Below are positions 7,057-13,189 of a stretch of 13,189 bases of DNA, piece by piece. Every line of letters starts with the position of its first letter. Positions within the stretch are counted from its first letter, which is position 1. This DNA is from Streptococcus mitis (GTDB lineage Bacteria; Bacillota; Bacilli; Lactobacillales; Streptococcaceae). Location: assembly GCF_009496155.1 (NCBI RefSeq), contig NZ_WIJP01000024.1, positions 1-13,189 of the forward strand, written 5' to 3'. A program made the position numbers and the translations under genes. Below the pieces are notes generated by a model. It searched no databases. It was given only the letters and a program-made list of their open reading frames with translations, and was not told the DNA's origin.

Positions 7057-7717
7057 ATGTCTAAGATGTTTAAATGCATGTGTTTGCTAGTTATGTCTGT
7101 TTTCTGTATGTCTAGCATTTCCCCGTCGCTTGTTGTTTTTGCTGATGATAGCTTATCGGCAAACTCTAAAGTTGTATCTGGTGAGGCTCAGTTTGAGAAT
7201 GGCTCATCAGTGCGGTTCGGAGATACGCAAGTAAATATTTTAAGCGATGAAGTTCTTGAGGTGGTCAATCCAGATGGAAGTGTAGACACTATTGAACGAC
7301 GTGCTGACGGCGTCTATATCAATGGGGCATTTTATATGGCTTATCAAAAGAATGAAATCGACCTAAATATATCTTTTAGATCATACGATCCTAATGTTTG
7401 GAATTACGTCAACACAGTACATGGGAATAAACAAGCTAACACATTCGCTAACTTCATGATTGGTTCTGGAATAAGTTATGCGATTGGTAAAATAGCTTCT
7501 GTATTAGGGGGGGCCATGGGGTAAAATAATTGGTGGAGCATATTTTGGTATACAAGCTTATCAGTCTTATTTGGATTCACAAAGCCCATATCCATACTAC
7601 ATAACAAGTACTTATATCCATCTTTCTCAAAGAAAATGGAAGTTTATCACTGAATACTATAGAAATTCAGACTATACTGGGTATGTAAAAACCGAAACAA
7701 GCTACGTTAATTTCTAA
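7057..7717 (+). pseudogene. Secreted bacteriocin-like precursor with a frameshift
   Basis: The first frame (7057-7524) encodes 155 residues. It has a Sec signal peptide with a basic start, a hydrophobic core and a likely cut after VVFA (A29). A polar region with NPDGSVDTIERRADGVYINGAFYMA follows, and then a glycine-rich hydrophobic stretch from about 129 onward (IGSGISYAIGKIASVLGGAMG). It stops at TAA 7522-7524. The +1 frame continues open from 7520 to 7717 with KIIGGAYFGIQAYQSYLDSQ and an aromatic, basic tail ending TSYVNF. Removing one G from GGGG (7518-7521) or G7 (7507-7513) joins both parts into about 219 residues. The GxxxG-rich amphipathic region after a leader suggests a large secreted antimicrobial protein, perhaps geobacillin-26-like; that name is tentative. 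AAAGGAG lies eight bases before the ATG. A strong terminator follows the second frame's stop, which supports one gene. Confidence 0.7.
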
Positions 7718-7760
7718 AATATAAACCCTGCCTAGATATAAATGCAGGGTCTATATTTTA
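7716..7760. terminator. Terminator after the bacteriocin-like gene
   Basis: The stem ACCCTGC/GCAGGGT (7725-7731, 7744-7750) is extended by A/T pairs and flanked by an A-rich and a T-rich stretch. It directly overlaps the stop codon of the restored frame at 7717. It can also serve the remnant gene on the minus strand that ends at 7804. Confidence 0.85.
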
Positions 7761-7803
7761 GTTAATTGCTCAAGTAATTTGTAAGCATAATACTTGCGAA
7801 ACT

Positions 7804-8097
7804 CTATTTGTTCAAGCGGTTCAAAAGCTCTTGTTTTTTATCCTCAAGCTCAGTTCTCCTTTGCTCGATTTCTTCACGTTTTTGGGCGATTTCTGCTTGC
7901 GCCTTGGGAGTTTCCAAAGTGCCTTGTGACTTGTGAAATTCTACTAGCATATCGACGATTTTTGGGTCTAATTCGTTGACATAATCAGGATTTGACCATT
8001 TCGGCACGTTGTTTGCAGGTGCTTGCTTTTTGCCGCCTTTTTTTGGCGTTTTGGCTTGTTGTTCAGCTTTCTGACTATAGTTGACCTCGTGGAATTT
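7804..8097 (-). pseudogene. 3' remnant of a coiled-coil protein gene
   Basis: An open frame of 97 codons follows a TGA (8100-8098) and ends at TAG (7806-7804). A GTG at 8007 could start a 67-residue protein, but the frame upstream continues as plausible protein (KFHEVNYSQKAEQQ, then a Lys/Gly/Gln-rich linker, then VPKWSNPDYVNE). No ribosome site or ATG is found, so this looks like the C-terminal end of a longer, decayed gene. The last 45 residues (KAQAEIAQKREEIEQRRTEL onward) form a strongly charged heptad-type coiled coil. The linker plus WSNPDYVN would fit the tail of a replication or mobilisation protein from a phage or integrative element, but I do not recognise it with certainty. Confidence 0.5.
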
Positions 8098-8162
8098 TCA
8101 AAACAACCTTGATATTATGCGTTTTATTTTACTTCGTTATTCTGTAATTAAGTTTTGTTCAG

Positions 8163-8226
8163 CCTATAGCTGCACCACTAGTAAAGTTTTACGAATGCTA
8201 TTGTCTGTGGGCTTTTTCATTGTAAG
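8163..8226 (+). repeat. Decayed solo copy of the palindromic unit
   Basis: CACTAGTAAAGTTTTACGAAT (8176-8196) matches the left half of unit D (6181-6201) apart from one base. The segment ATTGTCTGTGG...CTTTTTCATTGTAA (8200-8225) aligns with the right half of unit B (ATCGATTCGTGG...TTTTTCCATCGTAA). The two arms no longer pair well. It is therefore an old, degenerate or hybrid member of the family that forms the array at 5857-6518. Confidence 0.6.
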
Positions 8227-8696
8227 TCTCAGAAAGTTAAGGTGACTAATAGTCTGATTTTGCTTGGGAAAATCAAAGAGTAAACTAGAAATTTAGTCAT
8301 AGATAGCTCAAGATATTGATTTGATATTGAAGTTAATGACAAGTTCGCAGATAGATTTAGCATAAAGCGAGGATAACTACTGTTGCGTTTTGAGTTTTTG
8401 AAGACTATTATTGTTGGTTTCTATACAAGTAGAATTATTAAACTCTATCTTCTACTTAGAAAAAAATGTGTTGTTTGATTGGATATGTCGTAGGAGACTT
8501 CTTATTAATTAGATAATTAAAAATTTTAAAATTTCAGTTGAATTGAATATATTTGTAAAAAAATTAAAAATAAGTAAGGAGTTTTATTTCTGGAAATAGA
8601 ATTAGGAGTATAAGTTAGCAGATCAACTTAATATATATGTATTAAAATAGATGTTTGTTTATTCATTTCGGACTGGTAATTGATGTACATATCATA
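8227..8696. other. AT-rich gene-free region
   Basis: I see no coding frame and no clear RNA gene here. It contains short A/T runs and weak inverted repeats such as AAGTAGA/TCTACTT (8427-8433, 8451-8457) and TATTTC-TG-GAAATA near 8590. It may hold regulatory sites for the adhesin promoter at its right end, but none can be named. Confidence 0.6.
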
Positions 8697-8725
8697 TTGA
8701 CCTTAGTTCAGAATTAAAGTATACT
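8697..8725 (+). promoter_or_regulatory. Promoter of the serine-rich adhesin gene
   Basis: TTGACC (8697-8702) and TATACT (8720-8725) with a 17-bp spacer make a strong sigma70-type promoter. Transcription would start near 8732, about 53 bases before the ATG, and the ribosome site AAAAGGAG (8771-8778) follows at a good distance. Confidence 0.8.
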
Positions 8726-8784
8726 AAACAAGTATGATTAAACTTGGCAAGAGTTTACACTTTTATCTGGAAAAGGAGTAGAAA

Positions 8785-11700
8785 ATGTTTTTTAGACGTC
8801 AGAATGGTCGGTTCAGAGAAACAGACCGTGTGACACGCTATAAGTTAATTAAATCAGGTAAGCATTGGTTGAGAGCTTCAACCTCTCTTTTTGGCTTGTT
8901 TAAAGTTATGAGGGGTGGTGTTGATACGACTCAAGTTATGACTGAGGTGGTAGAAGATAAAGTTAACCATTCAATTACAGGGTTAGATATTATCCGAGGG
9001 GTCGTGACCACAGGAGCCGTTTTAGGTGGTGCTGTTGCTACGCAAACCAAAGTGTTTGCAAATGAAGCAGTAGCTTTGGAAAAAATACTAGATAAATCGG
9101 ATGTTTTAGTAGCAAACGATACGGTAGTTTTAGGTACGACAAATGCAAGCAATTCAGAGAGTTCTAGTTCTTTGAGTGAAAGCGCTTCAAAGTCGGTGTC
9201 GGTGTCTAATAGCACCTCAGCAAGTGTTTCAGCTAGTACATCAGCTAGTCTTTCTGCAAGTATTTCAACTAGTGAGTCGGTCAGTGCTTCTACTAGTACT
9301 AGTCAATCAAAAAGTGAGTCAGAAAGTTTTTCTGTAGCGTCAAGTTTATCAGTTGAACAGAGCACATCTGTAGCAACAACTGAACAGTCTTCCTCACCTT
9401 CAAAAGAATCAACTAATCTTAAAATTGATTCTGCTGTACTGAAGGCTACTGAGATTGATGGAAAGGCTGGTGTGAATGTTGCTAAAGCAACTTCTGACAC
9501 AACGAGTTTAGTAGGAGTGACTGCTGGTGCCATAGCAACAACGGAAGTTTCAGCTAAACAACAAGATGAAAATCGTAAGAAGTTAACCAAACTTTCAGCT
9601 GAAATGGGTGAGTACCTAGCAAAAGCTGTAGGATTGCCGAATGTGGACTCTGCTATTACCAAAGTGAATGTTGCTGTTACGGAGATTGAAAAAGCCTTGG
9701 CAGATCCAACTAGTGATTTGACATCAGTAGTACAAAAAGCGACTCTAGCTCGTAATTCTATTGTCAATGCTGTTTTAGGTGCACATTCAGGTCAACGTGA
9801 TAGTCGTAACGGACAAGCGTTAGAGAGAGGAGCGTCTCCTAGGGCATCATTTTCTAGTCATGGAACGACAGCTTCAATTGAGTCTGGTAGATATGATAGA
9901 AATAGTAATGAAGTTGTTTGGCGTATCAATATGCACGCGAACAATGCCTTGCATCATGTAGGGCTGATTGCGGATGTGGATCCTAATACGACGATTACTC
10001 GTGTGACCTTTAATGGACAAGAAATGGAGAAACGTGGTGGTTCAGGAAATGAGTATGTTTATGATATACGCCATGATAAACAAAGAAACCTAGAAGCAAC
10101 GCTTGAAGTTTATGCCACTGTAAATAATCAGTCGCGAACTGCAACATTGGATGCAAGAGTTGGTACAAGTAGCCAGCCATTTACAAGTGCGGATACTTCT
10201 GGGAACTATACTTCTTCTATGCATCATGAAGTAGCTACTAGAGTGTCGCATCCACCACGTATGAGTAGAAGTATAGCAGTTCCTAATCGTGCAGCAGGTC
10301 AGAGCCGTGCAGCCTCTAATCCGCCTACGATTACGATGCCATCTGATGTCACTTTTTATAATGATGATGCAGTCACTAATTTTCAGATACGATTACGTGA
10401 TGATAGAGGGATGGATACAATCACTGCTTCTGGATCTAATAAGGAGATTACAGGTGTAACTTCCCCAAACTATCCTGCTACTATTAGAAGAGGACTAGGG
10501 GATTTGTGGACCTATGATTATCAAGGAAGGCGAACAGGATATCAAACCTCCCGCAATATTGATATAACAGGGACAGTTGGTCGTAAAGGTACTGCTTGGG
10601 AACCGTATAAACCAGGTACTTATGTTCTTGAATATACAGTTAGAGATATTGATGGTCAGACTGCTACAGCCCGTACCAATTTCCATGTCAAAGGATTTAA
10701 TGAGCGACAAGATCCTGCGAAAGGTACTAAAGTCGTAGTTAATGACAAAGCAAATCTAAGTCAAAAGGAAAGAGAACAAGTCTTGGCTAACTTTAAGGCG
10801 GCCAATGCTAGTCTTCTTTCAGGTACAGGATCAGGTGTAGGCTCAACTGACTATAAAAAAGGAGCTGAAGAGGGTTCAATCAGTGTAGCTAGTAATGGAG
10901 ATGTCACTATTACCTATCGTGATAGAACATCGGATACAGTGACAAACAATGTTCAGTATGGTGTGGAGAAAGCGACTGACACATTTTATGCAGTAAGTAA
11001 TGAGTCGCTGTCTAATATAAATCCAAGAAGTCTTGTGCGTCCAGTTGGCGGAGCTTCTGACTTCCCTAGTGGGACAAGATTTGCATGGAAACAAGGGCAA
11101 GCTCCTACAATGACAGCGATGGGGGACAGAGAGAACCCTAGAACTGCAATCTTAACGGTAACTCACCCAGATAACACTACTACGGATTTAACATACAATT
11201 ACAGAGTTTACCAAAAGATTGAGACTAAAACCAATAATAGAGTTACTGGTCAATTTTATGCCTTTAAAGCAGCTTCAGGTGATAGAACTGTTGGCGGTAG
11301 CTATGCTAATAATATAGGTGGAGATTCATATCTTTATATCAATAATCCATCTCTTCCTTCAGGAACAACATTTGCTTATGAGTATCGTCTGAATAACAAT
11401 GCAAGTGCACCACTAAATAATCGAACTGGGTCACCTAAATTTAGTACTGTCTGGCATACAACTGATTCTGAAGCTACGACACACCGTACAACCTATACTG
11501 TAAAAGCAACTTATCCAACAGGGCGCTTTGGAACTCCGTCTGCACAAGATCGTGCTTTGACAAGTGAGACAAGCTTTACTTATACAGTAGTGGATCCAGT
11601 GGCTAAACAAGAGTATGTTACAACAGTTGGAAATACAACTCCACTAAATGATATTATTGCCAATCCTGGTAATGCACTTAAAAATTCTGATTCTAGAGTT

Positions 11701-13189
11701 GTGATTCCAAATGGGACAACTTATGAGTGGGTATCCAGACCTGATGCTTCAGCTCCAGGTATCTATAAGAAAGAAGTTAAAGTTACTTTACCACAAGGTT
11801 CTGCAGATAAAGCAGGCAACAGTACAAATGTTCCTGTAACTATCAAAGTTAGACCGAACCCACCACGAATCGCAGATAGTCAAGTGAAGCTACAAGGAGG
11901 TCTGCCAAATCGTAGTATTACAGTGACAGATGTAATACCAGGAGCAACAGTTACTTTAACGATTGGGACTCAAACCTTCCCTAAAAAATCTACTGGAACA
12001 AGTGTGACGTTTGAACCGTCTGAGTTGAAACGGGTTACTGATACCAATAATGGTTTGTTGCCTACAGGAAATGTAACGGTTAAACAAGAAATGGTTGTTA
12101 GGGATCCAAATGGTAGCAATGTAACTCTTCAATCTGACACATCTTCTAATACAATTACTAAAGAAAATGTATCTCCAAACCCTGAATTTGAAATCTATGT
12201 CAAGAATAATGGTAAGTGGGAAAAGCTTTCTCCGAAAAATAATGTCCGTCCTGGTACGAATGGATACGAGATTTTTGCAGGAGATGAAGTTAAGGTTGTC
12301 TTAAAAGGTTCAGATAATAGTGGTAAACTTAGAGATTTGAAACTTTACGATGGTACATCAGATAAAGATAGAATATTCTCAGGTGACTATTCTTCGAATG
12401 ATAGTGCACCAGGATTCAAGAATAAACCAACGAATGCTCCTGCTACTTTAGAGTATACAGCGACTTATAATCCTAATCAGTCATATGCAGATGGGAATAG
12501 ATGGACACTTGGGGTAAAAGCTGTAGACTTGTCTAATAATGAAGCACGTACTCCAGCAGCAGTTGTCGCCCAAGGGAAGTTGAATGAGAAATTCCCTGGT
12601 AAGAAGCCGTCAGTAGTCTTCCAAGTTAAACATCCAAACGCTCTGAGTCAGCGTGAGAAAGATGAAATCTTAGATGCTGTGAAAACAGCGAATCCAGAGA
12701 CTGCAAACCGTATCAGAAGTTATTCTATTGCAGAGAATGGAACGGTAACCATTACTTATAAAGATGGAACGGTAAATACGGTAACGCCAAATATATCTGA
12801 CTCAGATTACCGTGCATCAGTGTCAGCAAGCACAAGTGCGTCAGTATCAGCGTCAACCAGTGCCAGCCAAAGTGCTTCAACGAGCGCGTCTAAGTCCGCA
12901 TCGACCAGCGCAAGTCAATCAGCCAGCACGAGCGCGTCTAAGTCCGCATCGACCAGCGCAAGCCAATCAGCCAGCACGAGCGCGTCTAAGTCAGCATCAA
13001 CAAGTGCAAGCCAATCAGCCAGCACGAGCGCGTCTAAGTCCGCATCGACCAGTGCCAGCCAATCAGCCAGCACAAGTGCATCTGAGTCAGCATCAACAAG
13101 TGCCTCAGCGTCAGCCAGCACAAGCGCATCTGAATCAGCCTCAACAAGTGCAAGTCAATCAGCCAGCACGAGCGCAAGTCAGTCGGCAT
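8785..13189 (+). CDS. Serine-rich repeat glycoprotein adhesin (5' part, runs off window)
   Basis: 1468 codons are open to the window edge with no stop. The first 92 residues form the long signal peptide of the accessory Sec pathway: the [11 protein letters not shown] motif (18-28), then a Gly-rich hydrophobic core and a likely cut after TKVFA (A92). A short serine-rich region SRR1 follows (about 122-209), then a binding region of about 1130 residues, then SRR2 from about 1346 onward. Within the binding region I see a helical segment (about 260-340); a cadherin/Ig-like beta module (about 513-635); a repeated LSQ(K/R)E...NG-VTITY module (about 638-730 and 1270-1345); and Rib-like modules, clearest at 937-1023 (PNGTTYEWV). 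Relatives are PsrP, Fap1, GspB and Srr1. They are glycosylated, exported by SecA2/SecY2 and anchored by LPXTG, which would lie beyond the window with the transport and glycosylation genes. GGAG lies six bases before the ATG. Confidence 0.93.
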   Translation, partial: MFFRRQNGRFRETDRVTRYKLIKSGKHWLRASTSLFGLFKVMRGGVDTTQVMTEVVEDKVNHSITGLDIIRGVVTTGAVLGGAVATQTKVFANEAVALEKILDKSDVLVANDTVVLGTTNASNSESSSSLSESASKSVSVSNSTSASVSASTSASLSASISTSESVSASTSTSQSKSESESFSVASSLSVEQSTSVATTEQSSSPSKESTNLKIDSAVLKATEIDGKAGVNVAKATSDTTSLVGVTAGAIATTEVSAKQQDENRKKLTKLSAEMGEYLAKAVGLPNVDSAITKVNVAVTEIEKALADPTSDLTSVVQKATLARNSIVNAVLGAHSGQRDSRNGQALERGASPRASFSSHGTTASIESGRYDRNSNEVVWRINMHANNALHHVGLIADVDPNTTITRVTFNGQEMEKRGGSGNEYVYDIRHDKQRNLEATLEVYATVNNQSRTATLDARVGTSSQPFTSADTSGNYTSSMHHEVATRVSHPPRMSRSIAVPNRAAGQSRAASNPPTITMPSDVTFYNDDAVTNFQIRLRDDRGMDTITASGSNKEITGVTSPNYPATIRRGLGDLWTYDYQGRRTGYQTSRNIDITGTVGRKGTAWEPYKPGTYVLEYTVRDIDGQTATARTNFHVKGFNERQDPAKGTKVVVNDKANLSQKEREQVLANFKAANASLLSGTGSGVGSTDYKKGAEEGSISVASNGDVTITYRDRTSDTVTNNVQYGVEKATDTFYAVSNESLSNINPRSLVRPVGGASDFPSGTRFAWKQGQAPTMTAMGDRENPRTAILTVTHPDNTTTDLTYNYRVYQKIETKTNNRVTGQFYAFKAASGDRTVGGSYANNIGGDSYLYINNPSLPSGTTFAYEYRLNNNASAPLNNRTGSPKFSTVWHTTDSEATTHRTTYTVKATYPTGRFGTPSAQDRALTSETSFTYTVVDPVAKQEYVTTVGNTTPLNDIIANPGNALKNSDSRVVIPNGTTYEWVSRPDASAPGIYKKEVKVTLPQGSADKAGNSTNVPVTIKVRPNPPRIADSQVKLQGGLPNRSITVTDVIPGATVTLTIGTQTFPKKSTGTSVTFEPSELKRVTDTNNGLLPTGNVTVKQEMVVRDPNGSNVTLQSDTSSNTITKENVSPNPEFEIYVKNNGKWEKLSPKNNVRPGTNGYEIFAGDEVKVVLKGSDNSGKLRDLKLYDGTSDKDRIFSGDYSSNDSAPGFKNKPTNAPATLEYTATYNPNQSYADGNRWTLGVKAVDLSNNEARTPAAVVAQGKLNEKFPGKKPSVVFQVKHPNALSQREKDEILDAVKTANPETANRIRSYSIAENGTVTITYKDGTVNTVTPNISDSDYRASVSASTSASVSASTSASQSASTSASKSASTSASQSASTSASKSASTSASQSASTSASKSASTSASQSASTSASKSASTSASQSASTSASESASTSASASASTSASESASTSASQSASTSASQSA
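9145..9411 (+). repeat. SRR1, short serine-rich region
   Basis: About 89 codons just after the signal peptide alternate Ser with Ala, Thr, Val, Glu or Lys (for example [19 protein letters not shown]). This is the O-glycosylated first serine-rich region typical of the family. Codon use is varied and the DNA is not a clean tandem repeat. Confidence 0.85.
12823..13189 (+). repeat. SRR2, serine-rich tandem repeat (start)
   Basis: From residue about 1346 the protein is a run of [16 protein letters not shown] dipeptide-type repeats. At DNA level a 48-bp unit (16 codons, [16 protein letters not shown]) is repeated almost exactly several times between about 12880 and 13070, then drifts (K replaced by E, Q by A). 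It continues past the window. GC content is visibly higher than in the preceding binding region, as expected from the GC-rich Ser/Ala codons used. Confidence 0.95.

Noticed and set aside
9303..9767. Minus-strand frame of 154 codons inside the adhesin gene
   Set aside because: It lies wholly antisense to the adhesin, whose signal peptide, motifs and unbroken frame are convincing. The antisense peptide has no recognisable features.
10495..10560. Sialic-acid-binding Siglec-like motif around [11 protein letters not shown] in the adhesin
   Set aside because: The YTRY-type core known from GspB-like proteins is not present; an Arg-Thr pair alone is not enough.
12915..13121. Minus-strand frame of 68 codons with a repeated [11 protein letters not shown] pattern
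   Set aside because: It is the antisense reading of the Ser/Ala repeat SRR2; its periodicity simply mirrors the 48-bp repeat, and it has no ribosome site.

Overview
The window looks like chromosome of an oral Streptococcus, most likely of the mitis group (S. mitis / S. oralis / S. pneumoniae relatives). The clues are low GC content, strong A/T-rich sigma70-type promoters, typical Firmicute ribosome binding sites, a gatCAB operon and prfC, and a giant serine-rich repeat adhesin with a KxYKxGKxW-like signal peptide. The species call is an inference from recognised protein families; no search was run.

Layout: (1) 1-590 holds the 5' remnant of an IS4-type transposase gene on the minus strand, followed by the terminator of the gat operon. 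(2) 629-3839 is the complete gatC-gatA-gatB operon on the minus strand, each junction a TAATG stop/start overlap, transcribed from an extended -10 promoter near 3885. (3) 3840-4271 is the divergent intergenic region: the gat promoter, a run of small hairpins ending in a terminator-like hairpin, and a near-consensus prfC promoter. (4) 4272-5816 is prfC (release factor 3) on the plus strand. (5) 5824-6518 is about 700 bp of non-coding DNA packed with long-stem palindromes. They share a 7-nt apical loop and the same flanking boxes although their stem sequences differ. A block of about 271 bp is duplicated with an offset of 368-369 bp. (6) 6522-7760 is a small accessory cluster: a doubtful basic 52-codon ORF, a perfect palindromic terminator, a 65-residue two-helix membrane protein that resembles the first half of an SMR transporter, and, divergent to it, a secreted glycine-rich bacteriocin-like precursor broken by a frameshift next to G runs. 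(7) 7804-8097 is the 3' remnant of a coiled-coil gene on the minus strand, followed by a decayed solo copy of the palindromic repeat. (8) 8697-13189 is a strong promoter and the 5' 4.4 kb of a serine-rich repeat glycoprotein adhesin that runs off the window.

How it fits together: GatCAB makes Gln-tRNA(Gln) (and can make Asn-tRNA(Asn)) from the mischarged tRNA, and RF3 recycles release factors, so 629-5816 is core translation machinery. Everything after prfC is accessory DNA. It contains repeats, a bacteriocin/immunity-like pair, gene debris and a surface adhesin whose export normally needs SecA2/SecY2 and glycosyltransferases, which would be expected beyond the right edge. The most unusual items are the palindrome array after prfC, the frameshifted bacteriocin-like gene with its half-SMR partner, and the long modular binding region of the adhesin.
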